A stretch of DNA of 64,000 nt from Paracidovorax konjaci (GTDB taxonomy: Bacteria > Pseudomonadota > Gammaproteobacteria > Burkholderiales > Burkholderiaceae_C), in the NCBI RefSeq assembly GCF_900112675.1, contig NZ_FOMQ01000003.1:310001-374000 (forward strand). The letters are read 5' to 3'. Positions 10,208 through 18,255 of the stretch are shown here, piece after piece (within the stretch, counting starts at the first letter, position 1; each line of letters starts with the position of its first letter). Position numbers and translations under genes: made by a program. Below the pieces are notes generated by a model. That model searched no databases and was not told the DNA's origin. It saw nothing but the letters and a program-made list of their open reading frames with translations.

Positions 10208-10655
10208 GCGATGCGTGGCCGTCCGGGCGGCGGCCCAGCGGCCAGTGGAACAGCCGCTCGGCCTCGCGGATGGGCAGGTCGTTGATGCAGGCGAAGCGCC
10301 GCTGCATCAACCCCTCTGCGTTGAACTCCCAGTTCTCGTTGCCGTACGAGCGATACCAGTTGCCCGAATCGTCGTGCCATTCGTAGGCGAAGCGCACGGC
10401 GATGCGGTCGCCGCCGAAAGCCCACAGCTCCTTGATCAACCGGTAGTCCAGCTCGCGCGCCCACTTGCGGCGCAACAGCGCACGCACGGCATCGCGGCCC
10501 ACGGGAAAGTCCACGCGGTTGCGCCAGCGCGTGTCCTCGGTATAGACCTGGGCCACGCGGTCGGGGTCACGGCTGTTCCAGGCGTCTTCGGCCATGCGGA
10601 CCTTGAGCAGGGCGGTGGCTTCGGTGAAGGGAGGGACGAGAGGGGTCGAGGTCAT
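10188..10655 (-). CDS. DUF1348 / SnoaL-like (NTF2 fold) protein
   Basis: 155 residues starting [20 protein letters not shown]. Characteristic family sequence: [73 protein letters not shown]. Family members have the NTF2-like fold; biochemical role unknown. It is divergent from a TetR regulator, and two palindromic operators lie between the starts, so it is the likely target of that repressor. Confidence 0.88.
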   Translation of the reverse strand: MTSTPLVPPFTEATALLKVRMAEDAWNSRDPDRVAQVYTEDTRWRNRVDFPVGRDAVRALLRRKWARELDYRLIKELWAFGGDRIAVRFAYEWHDDSGNWYRSYGNENWEFNAEGLMQRRFACINDLPIREAERLFHWPLGRRPDGHASLSDLGL

Positions 10656-10688
10656 GGCAGCGGGCCTTTCAGAACGGGGTGACAACAA

Positions 10689-10708
10689 TGTAGACAGACC
10701 TGTCTACA
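10689..10708. promoter_or_regulatory. Candidate TetR operator 1
   Basis: Perfect inverted repeat TGTAGACAG-AC-CTGTCTACA (9-bp arms, 2-bp spacer) between the DUF1348 gene and the TetR gene. A near-identical site follows 36 bp away, which argues for repressor binding rather than chance. Assignment to the adjacent TetR protein is inferred. Confidence 0.8.
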
Positions 10709-10724
10709 TCCGCAATGTAGTCGA

Positions 10725-10744
10725 TGTAGACAGACTTGTCTACA
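10725..10744. promoter_or_regulatory. Candidate TetR operator 2
   Basis: Inverted repeat TGTAGACA-GACT-TGTCTACA (8-bp arms), ending 8 bp before the TetR ATG. It differs from operator 1 by one base. Its position would block transcription of the regulator itself, giving autoregulation. Confidence 0.8.
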
Positions 10745-10752
10745 ATGCCGCC

Positions 10753-11331
10753 ATGCCCCTTGCTCCCCTCACCGCCCCCGCCGCCACCCCTGATCTGCCA
10801 GCGCGCGAGCGCATCCTGTGGACGGCCTACGCCCTGTTCTACCGGGACGGCGTGCGCGCCACCGGCGTGGACCGGGTGATTGCCGAATCGGGGGTGACCA
10901 AGGTCACCTTCTACCGGCACTTTCCCAGCAAGAACGATCTGGTCGAGGCCTTCCTGGCCGAGCGCCATGCGCGCTGGATGGCGTGGTTCGATGCGGTGCT
11001 GCAGCGCCACGGCAATGGACCGCAGGCGCTGGTGCCGGCGCTGGCCGAGTGGCTGGGCGATGCGGACTTCCGCGGCTGCGCCTTCCTCAACACCACGGCG
11101 GAACTGGGCGCCACCGTGCCCGCGGTGGATGCGCACACCCGCCGGCACAAGCAGGACATGGCGGCGCGCATCGCCGCATTGCTGCCCCCCTCGGCGCAGC
11201 GGGAGGCGCATGCACAGGTTCTCGCACTGGCAGTGGACGGCGCCATCGTGCACGCCCAGTTCGATGGCGATCCGCAGGCCGCGCTGCAGGCGCTGGGGCA
11301 CGCGGTGGCGCTGATCGATCAGGCCAGCTAA
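10753..11331 (+). CDS. TetR/AcrR-family transcriptional regulator
   Basis: 192 residues. DNA-binding domain at the N-terminus: ARERILWTAYALFYRDGVRATGVDRVIAESGVTKVTFYRHFPSKNDLVEAFL. The C-terminal ligand domain contains the GCAFLNTTAEL block typical of a TetR subfamily that controls small-molecule or redox genes. The ATG at 10753 is the first after the operators; the frame is open further upstream through the operators, but that is not expected to be coding. It likely represses the divergent DUF1348 gene and itself through the sites at 10689-10744. Confidence 0.9.
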   Translation: MPLAPLTAPAATPDLPARERILWTAYALFYRDGVRATGVDRVIAESGVTKVTFYRHFPSKNDLVEAFLAERHARWMAWFDAVLQRHGNGPQALVPALAEWLGDADFRGCAFLNTTAELGATVPAVDAHTRRHKQDMAARIAALLPPSAQREAHAQVLALAVDGAIVHAQFDGDPQAALQALGHAVALIDQAS

Positions 11332-11439
11332 GCGCCCGCCACCCCAGCAGCGCAGCGCCTGGCGGCGCGCCGCCGCGACCCGGGCCGGGCAGGTCCCACG
11401 GCCAGGGCCATGGCACCAGAAGGGTTTTCGGCGGGCGGC

Positions 11440-14160
11440 CTAGGGGCGCTGCAGCAGGCTGCGGGCGGCGCGGGCCACGCTGTCCGCATCCACGCCGAAG
11501 TAGCCGCGCAGGGCGGCGCGCGTGTCGCTGCGGCCGAAACCATCGGTGCCCAGCGTGAGATAGCGGCGGCCTTCGGGCACGAAGGCACGCACGGTCTCCG
11601 GCACGGCGCGCACGTAATCGGTGGCGGCGATGACCGGGCCCCGCGTGCCCTGGAGCACCTGGGCGAGCCAAGGCGTGCCGGGCCGGGCATCGCCCTCCAC
11701 CAGCCAGCGCTGCTCGCAGGCCACGCCGTCGCGCGCCAGCTCGCTCCAGCTCGTCACGCTGACCACAGTGGCATCGATGCCCTCGGCCGCCAGCAGTTGC
11801 GCGGCGCGCACCACCTCGGTCAGGATCGCGCCGGAGCCCAGCAGCGTGACGGCCGGGCGGCCTGCGCCATCCTGCACGCCACCTTGGGGTGTTTTTGCCT
11901 CCATGCCGCCGGATCCATTGGCTTGATAGCTATCAAAAACATAGCATCCACGCAACACCCCGGCCGCGGCGCCCTCGGGCAGGTCGGGCTGCGCGTAGTT
12001 CTCGTTCATGAGCGTGACGTAGTAGAAGACGTCGCGCTGCTCGACCAGCATCTCGCGCATGCCCGCGTCGAGGATCACGGCCAGCTCGCCGGCGTAGGCC
12101 GGGTCGTAGGCTTTGCAGTTGGGGATGGTGCCGGCCACGAGGTGGCTGGACCCGTCCTGGTGCTGCAGCCCCTCGCCGCCCAGCGTGGTGCGGCCCGAGG
12201 TGGCGCCCAGCAGGAAGCCCCGGGCGCGCTGGTCGGCGGCCGCCCAGATCGCGTCGCCCACGCGCTGGAAGCCGAACATCGAGTAGTAGATGTAGAACGG
12301 CAGCATCGCGAGGCCATGCACGCTGTAGCTGGTGGCGGCGGCCGTCCAGCTCGCGATGGCGCCGGCCTCGCTGATGCCCTCCTCCAGGATCTGGCCGTCC
12401 AGCGCCTCGCGGTAGGACAGCACGGAGCCGATGTCCTCCGGCGCGTAGCGCTGGCCCACGCTGGAATAGATGCCCACCTGCTTGAACAGGTTGGCCATGC
12501 CGAAGGTGCGCGCCTCGTCCGCCACGATGGGCACGATGCGCGGGCCCAGGGCGGCGTCCTTGAGCAGCGTGCCCAGCATGCGCACGAAGGCCATGGTGGT
12601 GCTCATCTCCTTGCCCGCGGCCTGCAGCGCGAACTGCGCGTACTGGCCCAGCGCGGGCACCGGCACGGCGTCGCAGGCGGTCTCGCGGCGCGGCAGCGCG
12701 CCGCCCAGTCCGGCGCGGCGCGCGCGCAGGTACTGCATCTCGGGGCTGCCTTCTGCCGGGCGGTAGAACGCCAGGCCCGTGGCCTGCGCATCGGTGAGCG
12801 GCAGGTTGAAGCGGTTGCGGAACTCGATCAGGTCGGCGTCGTCGAGCTTCTTCTGGCTGTGCGTGGTCATCTTGCCCTGCCCCGCCGCACCCATGCCGTA
12901 GCCCTTCTTGGTGTGGGCCAGGATCACCGTGGGCTGCCCGCGGTGCGCGGCCGCCGCGGCATAGGCCGCATGGATCTTCACCAGGTCGTGCCCGCCGCGC
13001 TTCAGGCGGTCGATCTGCTCGTCGGTGAGGCCCTGGGCCAGTGCGGCCAGTTCAGGGGTCTGGCCGAAGAAATGGTCGCGGTTGAAGCGGCCGTCCTTGG
13101 CGGCGAAGGTCTGCATCTGCCCGTCCACCGTGCCGCCCAGCGTGCGGGCCAGGGTGCCGGTGAGGTCGCGCGCGAAGAGGCCGTCCCAGTCGCTGCCCCA
13201 GAGCAGCTTGACCACGTTCCAGCCCGCGCCGGCAAAGAGCCGCTCCAGTTCGTCCACGATGCGGCCATTGCCGCGCACCGGGCCGTCCAGACGCTGCAGG
13301 TTGCAGTTGACCACCCACACGAGGTTGTCCAGCCCCTCGCGGGCCGCGAGCGTCAGCGCGCTCATGCTCTCGGGCTCGTCCATCTCGCCGTCGCCGAACA
13401 CGCCCCAGACCTTGCGCTCCTGGCAGTCGAGCAGGTTGCGGTGGGTGAGGTAGCGCATGAAGCGCGCGTGGTAGATGCTGCTGATCGGCCCGATGCCCAT
13501 CGAGCCGGTCGGGAACTGCCAGAAATCCGGCATGAGCCACGGGTGCGGGTAGCTGGAGAGCCCCTGCGCGCCCGCGGCCGGCGCCGTGATCTCCTGCCGG
13601 TAATGCTGCAGATCGTCTTCGGTCAGCCGGCCTTCCAGGAAGGCGCGCGCATACACGCCCGGCGCGCTGTGCGGCTGGAAGAACACCAGATCGCCCCGGT
13701 GCTGCCCCTCGCCCGTGCCCTCGCGCCCCCGGAAGAAATGGTTGAAGCCGGCCTCGAACAGGTCGGCGGCGCTGGCGTAGCTCGCGATGTGGCCGCCCAG
13801 CTCGCCATAGGCCTGGTTGGCGCGCACCACCATCGCCAGCGCATTCCAGCGCATCAGCGACGCGAGCCGCTCCTCAATGGCCAGGTCGCCCGGGAATGCC
13901 GGCTGCGCCTCCACCGCCACGGTGTTCACGTACGGGGTGTTCAGCGTGGGCTGCCAGCCCGTGCGCTGGCGGCGCGCGAGCCGCGCCAGTTCGTCCAGCA
14001 CGTAGCGTGCTCGCTCCGGGCCCTGCGCGGCCAGCAGCGACAGGAAGGCATCGCGCCACTCGGCGGTTTCTTGCGGATCGGAATCGGCGGCAGCGGAAGC
14101 AGAAGCGAAATCGGCGGGCGCGCCGCCGGCCAGGGCATGCAGGGGGGTGGGAGCGTTCAT
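11440..14160 (-). CDS. Homodimeric 2-oxo-acid dehydrogenase E1 (AceE/MdeB type)
   Basis: 906 residues, close to the length of E. coli AceE. It is a thiamin-diphosphate enzyme decarboxylating pyruvate or a related 2-oxo acid and passing the acyl group to lipoyl-E2. Seen: SYPHPWLMPDFWQFPTGSMG, the ThDP motif GDGEMDEPES...NCNLQRLDGPVRGNG, VIPIVADEARTFGM, GTDGFGRSD near the C-terminus. No E2 or E3 gene is adjacent. It is divergent from an Lrp/AsnC regulator, the arrangement reported for mdeB-mdeR of Pseudomonas putida, where MdeB is a 2-ketobutyrate dehydrogenase E1. So 2-ketobutyrate is a plausible substrate. Residues 739-758 are encoded by a copy of a dispersed repeat (11888-11945). Confidence 0.9.
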   Translation of the reverse strand: MNAPTPLHALAGGAPADFASASAAADSDPQETAEWRDAFLSLLAAQGPERARYVLDELARLARRQRTGWQPTLNTPYVNTVAVEAQPAFPGDLAIEERLASLMRWNALAMVVRANQAYGELGGHIASYASAADLFEAGFNHFFRGREGTGEGQHRGDLVFFQPHSAPGVYARAFLEGRLTEDDLQHYRQEITAPAAGAQGLSSYPHPWLMPDFWQFPTGSMGIGPISSIYHARFMRYLTHRNLLDCQERKVWGVFGDGEMDEPESMSALTLAAREGLDNLVWVVNCNLQRLDGPVRGNGRIVDELERLFAGAGWNVVKLLWGSDWDGLFARDLTGTLARTLGGTVDGQMQTFAAKDGRFNRDHFFGQTPELAALAQGLTDEQIDRLKRGGHDLVKIHAAYAAAAAHRGQPTVILAHTKKGYGMGAAGQGKMTTHSQKKLDDADLIEFRNRFNLPLTDAQATGLAFYRPAEGSPEMQYLRARRAGLGGALPRRETACDAVPVPALGQYAQFALQAAGKEMSTTMAFVRMLGTLLKDAALGPRIVPIVADEARTFGMANLFKQVGIYSSVGQRYAPEDIGSVLSYREALDGQILEEGISEAGAIASWTAAATSYSVHGLAMLPFYIYYSMFGFQRVGDAIWAAADQRARGFLLGATSGRTTLGGEGLQHQDGSSHLVAGTIPNCKAYDPAYAGELAVILDAGMREMLVEQRDVFYYVTLMNENYAQPDLPEGAAAGVLRGCYVFDSYQANGSGGMEAKTPQGGVQDGAGRPAVTLLGSGAILTEVVRAAQLLAAEGIDATVVSVTSWSELARDGVACEQRWLVEGDARPGTPWLAQVLQGTRGPVIAATDYVRAVPETVRAFVPEGRRYLTLGTDGFGRSDTRAALRGYFGVDADSVARAARSLLQRP
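11888..11945 (-). repeat. 58-bp dispersed repeat, copy D (in frame inside the E1 gene)
   Basis: Read on the minus strand it begins GCTAT-N7-ATAGC, then shares the core AATGGATCCGGCGGCATGG and ends in AAAAACACC. It is nearly the same as copies at 32040, 45715 and 56958. Here it lies inside the E1 reading frame without breaking it and encodes residues from about 739 (CYVFDSYQANGSGGMEAKTP). Confidence 0.85.
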
Positions 14161-14226
14161 CCTGGGCACTCTAGCGATGCGGGCGCGGCATGAGTGACTT
14201 TTACGCGTCCTGACAAACCCCGAATG

Positions 14227-14243
14227 GCGGCATTTCGTGCCGC
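14227..14243. promoter_or_regulatory. Inverted repeat, possible Lrp/AsnC operator
   Basis: GCGGCA-TTTCG-TGCCGC lies between the divergent E1 and Lrp genes (14161-14264), just before a CATAAACT sequence that could serve as a -10 region for the regulator. The palindrome is only 6+6 bp, so the assignment is tentative. Confidence 0.35.
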
Positions 14244-14264
14244 GCTTTGCATAAACTGCGGCAC

Positions 14265-14738
14265 ATGAAGCTCGACACCACCGATCTGCGCATCCTGGCC
14301 GAACTGCAGGCCGATGGCTCGCTCTCCAATGTGGAGCTGGCACGGCGCGTGCACCTTTCGCCCTCGCCGTGCCTGGCACGCGTCAAGGCGCTGGAAGCGG
14401 CCGGCGTGATCGCGCGCTATGTGGCGCTCGCCAACGCGGCGGCCCTGGGGCTGGGGCTCAACGTGTTCATCAGCATCAGCCTGAAGTCGCAGGCCAAGCC
14501 CGCGCTCGCCGACTTCGAGCGGCGCATCGCCGAGCACGACGAGGTCATGGAGTGCTACCTCATGAGCGGCGATTCCGACTACCTGATCCGCGTGGCCGTG
14601 GCCGACATCGGCGCGCTGGAGCGCTTCATCCTGGAGCAGCTCACGCCCATCCCGGGCATCGAGAAGATCCGCTCCAGCTTCGCGCTCAAGCAGGTGCGCT
14701 ACAAGACCGCCCTGCCCCTGCCTCTGGCCGCGGGATAG
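14265..14738 (+). CDS. Lrp/AsnC-family transcriptional regulator
   Basis: 157 residues. N-terminal helix-turn-helix: [48 protein letters not shown]-terminal RAM/effector domain: [29 protein letters not shown]...[21 protein letters not shown] at 14265 gives the standard family N-terminus; an ATG six codons upstream is less likely. It is divergent from the E1 gene and probably controls it in response to an amino acid such as methionine or a branched-chain amino acid (inference by analogy with mdeR). Confidence 0.92.
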   Translation: MKLDTTDLRILAELQADGSLSNVELARRVHLSPSPCLARVKALEAAGVIARYVALANAAALGLGLNVFISISLKSQAKPALADFERRIAEHDEVMECYLMSGDSDYLIRVAVADIGALERFILEQLTPIPGIEKIRSSFALKQVRYKTALPLPLAAG

Positions 14739-14750
14739 ACCGGCGCCCGG

Positions 14751-15059
14751 CTACCAGGCCGCGTCGAACAGCTCCAGTTGCGGCGGGCCCAGGTACAGGT
14801 CGCGCTTCTGGCCCGCGTTGGCGTGCGCGGCCCGGAACGCATCGGAGCGCGTCCAGTCCTCGAAGTGCGCACGCGACGCCCAGACGGTGTGCGAGGCGAA
14901 GAGCGTGTGCTCGGCCGTCGTTTCACCGCGCAGCAGATGGAACGATTCGAAACCCGGCACCTGGGCGAGGTGGCTGTCGCGCTGGCGCCAGACCTCCACG
15001 AATTCGTCCTCGCGGCCCGGGGCGATGCGGAAGCGGTTCATGGCGATGAACAGAGGCAT
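14751..15059 (-). CDS. Antibiotic biosynthesis monooxygenase (ABM) domain protein, heme-oxygenase-like
   Basis: 102 residues. The sequence pattern MNRFRIAPGREDEFVEVWRQR...PGFESFHLLRG...WASRAHFEDWTRSDAF resembles the ABM fold as found in IsdG/HmuQ-like heme-degrading monooxygenases. The start MPLFIAMNRF at 15059 is chosen; MNRF could also be used. It sits 12 bp from the convergent Lrp gene. Heme degradation is a possible role, but no heme uptake gene is adjacent. Confidence 0.8.
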   Translation of the reverse strand: MPLFIAMNRFRIAPGREDEFVEVWRQRDSHLAQVPGFESFHLLRGETTAEHTLFASHTVWASRAHFEDWTRSDAFRAAHANAGQKRDLYLGPPQLELFDAAW

Positions 15060-15114
15060 GGTCTTGAAAGGATAGGAAGAAAGGATGACGGGAAAGGAAC
15101 CGGACCGTGCGGCA

Positions 15115-16092
15115 TCACTGCGCCGCACTGGCGGACACGGCTGGTGCGGCGGCCGCCGCGCCCGGGCGCGCATCGCCCGAAGCCAGCCGGCGCCGCACAT
15201 CGGCCAGCACGGCCTTCACGCGGCGGGCGTTCTCGGGCCCGATGCGCAGCAGCATCTTCTGGCCGCTGGAGAGCGCCTGCAGGTGCGGGTCGGCGAATTC
15301 ATAGCGCACCCAGGGGCGCGTGGAGGGCACTTCGCCCTGCACCCGCGTGAGCTGCACGTCGAGCGGCCCCTGCACCTCAGGGGTCTGCAGCAGATGGCCC
15401 AGCACCGCCACCAGCCGATCGTTGAAATAGCCCTTGGGATAGCCCAGTTCCACGTAGGTCTGCTGGAACAGCGGGTAGAGCTGGCGGTAGAGCGCCACGG
15501 CCTGCTCGCGCGGCACGGCCTCGGCCAGCGCCACCAGGGCCCCGTAGCGCGCGGCGTTGGCCGGGGCCACCGTGGCGTGCAGGGGCGCGCCGTTCTCGGC
15601 CACCGCGCTGCCGGGCACGGCCTGCACCAGAAAGCGCTGTGGCGCGGGCTGCACGGGCCACAGCCCCGCCGGGGCCTGCGTGCGGGGCAGGTTGTCCACC
15701 GTCACCACGATGCGCCGCACGATCTCGTCCACGCGCAACAGCGCCGCCACGCGTTCGCCGCCCAGCCACTCCCCCAGGGAGCGGGCGATGGCGGCGTCGG
15801 CTTCGGCCGGCGTGGCCGGTGCGGCCGGGCCCTCGGGCGCCACGGGATGCTCCGGCCCCGAGGCCGCGGCCACGGGCGGCGGGACGGGGGCCGCGCCCTG
15901 CGCCCCGGACGCCACCGAGGCCGGCGGGATCGGCGCCGGCATCTGGGTGGGTGGCGGCAGCCAGCCCATCCACCAGGCCGCACCCGCCACCGCGATCGCG
16001 CCGGCCACCCCGGCCACCACCCACCGCAGCGCAGACGCCGGAGCGGGCCGGGAAGATGGGGGGCGGAAATCCTGCGGATCGGTTTCGGGCAT
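15115..16092 (-). CDS. DUF3014 family membrane-anchored protein
   Basis: 325 residues. One transmembrane helix near the N-terminus (ALRWVVAGVAGAIAVAGAAWWMGW, residues about 18-41), a Pro/Ala-rich segment, then the conserved domain with NLPRTQAPAGLWPVQPAPQRFLV, LYPLFQQTYVELGYPKGYFNDRLV and DPHLQALSSGQKMLLRIGPENARRVK. Members are cell-envelope proteins of unknown function. ATG at 16092 (MPETDPQDF) is preferred; an upstream ATG at 16158 adds an atypical basic extension. Confidence 0.82.
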   Translation of the reverse strand: MPETDPQDFRPPSSRPAPASALRWVVAGVAGAIAVAGAAWWMGWLPPPTQMPAPIPPASVASGAQGAAPVPPPVAAASGPEHPVAPEGPAAPATPAEADAAIARSLGEWLGGERVAALLRVDEIVRRIVVTVDNLPRTQAPAGLWPVQPAPQRFLVQAVPGSAVAENGAPLHATVAPANAARYGALVALAEAVPREQAVALYRQLYPLFQQTYVELGYPKGYFNDRLVAVLGHLLQTPEVQGPLDVQLTRVQGEVPSTRPWVRYEFADPHLQALSSGQKMLLRIGPENARRVKAVLADVRRRLASGDARPGAAAAAPAVSASAAQ

Positions 16093-16272
16093 GCGGGGGA
16101 CTTTCAGAAGCGAGGATTGGGCATGCCAGTCCTCCCGCCTGCGACGGAAGCCCGACAAGCTTCGGGCGCCATTGTGATGTCCGTTCAGACATGGGGCCGT
16201 AAAAGCATGTGACGGCGAGACGAAAGATCACGGCGCGCAAGCCAATACAGAAACGCGCGCCTGCCGCCCCCG

Positions 16273-17289
16273 TCAGGGCATCTCTTTGGCCAGCGTTTCG
16301 AGCGTCTTCTTCAGGTAATCGTGCCGCTTGTAGTCAATGGATGCGCTGGTCATTTTCTCCCCCCGCTCCGTGATGCGCCGGTCGGTGAATCGCTCCTTGC
16401 GTGCCCCAAGGGTCTCCGGACTTCCATCAGGTCCATGGCCGACCACGGCATCGGCCAGCTCCGGCCGGACCTCCAGCGTCCGCGTCAACGAGTGGGCGTG
16501 TTTGAAGAATGCGGGGGGCAGAAACTTCTGCCCATCGAGAATCGCGACCCCACTGGGCAAACGGTCGCTCTGCACATTCTCTGCAAGCTGCAAATCCTGA
16601 GCCAGCCGTTCGTGCCACTGATCCAGCAAACCGGATTCCTTGTGCATGTGCGAAGCGAAGGTCAACCCGAACATCACGCAATCGGCACCCGACTTCTGGG
16701 CTTCGGCATCAATGATGAAAACCCGGGCGTGCTCCATTCCCGGAGAACTTCTCAGCAGATCGACAAAATTCGCATAGCTGTCGATGTTGGTACCAGCGCC
16801 CATGGTCGCGGGCTCCACCGCGATGACGGTCGGCGGATGCCCCGGATGCATGCGCACATCCACGACGGCGTGGTGTACCCCACCGGGTCGATGGTCGACT
16901 CGAAAAACCGAGCGAAACCGATGGCTCCGGTTCGGGTCCATCGCATGCATGGCCTCGACCAGTGACTCGGCACTGGCGTGGTATGACAACGCAAGTCCCG
17001 GCTTTCGCACATTTTGTGCATGGACAATGGACTGGACGTTGGAAAGATCGCTCTGCAAGGTCGGGAGGTCGGGCTGCCGATGGGCGTTGATGTCCGCACG
17101 CACCTTTTGTATTTCGGCGTCGAGCGCCACTGTTTTCTCCGACTTGGCGCGCGTTCTTGGCGATATGCCTGGACTGGACAGCGCTGGCAAGGAGCCCGAG
17201 GGGCCTCGAATCTCCACATCCTGTGCAGCCGGCGCGGCTACCGGCAATTGGATGGAAATCTTGAAGCCTGGATGATTGATCTTGCGCAT
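16273..17289 (-). CDS. YopJ/AvrBsT-family type III effector (acetyltransferase/C55 peptidase fold)
   Basis: 338 residues. The catalytic triad of the YopJ family is recognisable: His140 in GGVHHAVVDV, Glu159 in VIAVEPA and Cys204 in GADCVMFGLTFA; the His-Glu spacing (19) equals that of YopJ and the Glu-Cys spacing differs by one. YopJ-family effectors are injected into host cells and acetylate host kinases or other targets, with inositol hexakisphosphate as cofactor. No signal peptide; the N-terminus is Ser/Pro-rich as expected for type III secretion. Sampled 60-base stretches run from 52 to 70 percent GC, lower and more uneven than neighbouring genes, suggesting transfer. A PIP box lies 78 bp upstream. 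No chaperone gene is adjacent. Confidence 0.88.
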   Translation of the reverse strand: MRKINHPGFKISIQLPVAAPAAQDVEIRGPSGSLPALSSPGISPRTRAKSEKTVALDAEIQKVRADINAHRQPDLPTLQSDLSNVQSIVHAQNVRKPGLALSYHASAESLVEAMHAMDPNRSHRFRSVFRVDHRPGGVHHAVVDVRMHPGHPPTVIAVEPATMGAGTNIDSYANFVDLLRSSPGMEHARVFIIDAEAQKSGADCVMFGLTFASHMHKESGLLDQWHERLAQDLQLAENVQSDRLPSGVAILDGQKFLPPAFFKHAHSLTRTLEVRPELADAVVGHGPDGSPETLGARKERFTDRRITERGEKMTSASIDYKRHDYLKKTLETLAKEMP

Positions 17290-17367
17290 CGCGGGTTGTG
17301 CCCTGCCGGCATCAGTAAGTCGATGCGAAGATATTCGGACGCCAGCCGCCCTGGCGGCCCGCCCTGC

Positions 17368-17392
17368 GCGAATACCTATCCATCACGGCGAA
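17368..17392 (-). promoter_or_regulatory. PIP box (HrpX-type) upstream of the YopJ-family effector
   Basis: On the minus strand the sequence is TTCGC-N15-TTCGC, an exact match to the TTCGB-N15-TTCGB consensus. A YANNNT hexamer (TATCTT, 17328-17333) lies 34 nt downstream, slightly beyond the usual 30-32. The effector ATG follows at 17289. Transcription by an HrpX/HrpB-type AraC activator is inferred. Confidence 0.85.
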
Positions 17393-17508
17393 GCGCAGCC
17401 CATGGCCTCACGCACTCGCGTCCGTGCATCCTGCACGTGGGGCCCCAGTCCGAAAACCCTCTATCCCAGCCACCGCCACAGGCCAATTACTCCATGGAAC
17501 CGCTTCTT

Positions 17509-18186
17509 TCACTCCCGGGCCACGGCCTCCGGCAGGTCCAGCGCGGCCAGCCACTCCATCGCGTCGTGCAGCTCGTTGGGCCGGATCTCGTGCATGCCCG
17601 GGTACTCGCGGTAGGTCAGCGCCAGCGGCAGGCCACGCGCATGGTCGCGGATCGCGCGGGCACTGGCCAGGGGAATCACGTTGTCCTGCTCGCCATGGCT
17701 GACCCATAGGGCCTTGCCCGACAGCGCAGCGGGCGCCACGGCATGCGGCAGCACCTGGGGCAGCAGGCGGCTGTGCCAGACCATCGCGCCCCGCAGCAGG
17801 TCGGGCCGGGTCAGCAGCAGCGAAAGCGCCATGATCCCGCCCTGGCTGAACCCGCCCACGATCACGCGATCGGGGGGCACGCCCAACTGCGCGGCCGCGG
17901 TTTCCACGGTGCGCGCCAGCAGGCTGCGGCTGGCGATTTCCTGGGCCTCGTGGATGGTGCGGCTGCCGTCGGGCTCCACCGAGAACTCGAACCAGGTGTT
18001 GGCCCCGGGCCCCATCGGATACGGGGCCCGCAGGCTCACCACGTGGAAGGAGGCTGGCACATAGGGTGCCAGCGCGAAGAGGTCTTTTTCATGGCTTCCC
18101 ACACCATGCATGAGCACGAGCAGCCAGGGTTGCTGCGTTTCGGGAGCGGCGGGGCGGTTCAGGAATGTGAGCGGCAGATCGAGCAT
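17509..18186 (-). CDS. Alpha/beta hydrolase, carboxylesterase/phospholipase family
   Basis: 225 residues, cytoplasmic. Typical features: LLVLMHGVGSHEKDLFALAPYV (oxyanion region), nucleophile elbow GGFSQGGIMALS with Ser in GFSQG, the acid in HGEQDNVIPL and the His in YPGMHEIRPNEL. This arrangement matches the small esterase family of PF02230 (YpfH/EstB-like). Substrate unknown. ATG at 18186 gives the normal N-terminus. Separated by 219 bp from the effector gene, so not in its transcription unit. Confidence 0.85.
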   Translation of the reverse strand: MLDLPLTFLNRPAAPETQQPWLLVLMHGVGSHEKDLFALAPYVPASFHVVSLRAPYPMGPGANTWFEFSVEPDGSRTIHEAQEIASRSLLARTVETAAAQLGVPPDRVIVGGFSQGGIMALSLLLTRPDLLRGAMVWHSRLLPQVLPHAVAPAALSGKALWVSHGEQDNVIPLASARAIRDHARGLPLALTYREYPGMHEIRPNELHDAMEWLAALDLPEAVARE

Positions 18187-18255
18187 GGAAGGCGTCCGGA
18201 GGGCGGCTGGCGAAGTGGATCGACCCGGTTGGAGCACCGTCCGGGGTCGGGAGTT

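Noticed and set aside
11357-11376. GC-rich palindrome after the TetR gene as a terminator
   Set aside because: GGCGGCGCGCCGCC is short and has no T-run on either side; such GC palindromes are expected by chance at this base composition.
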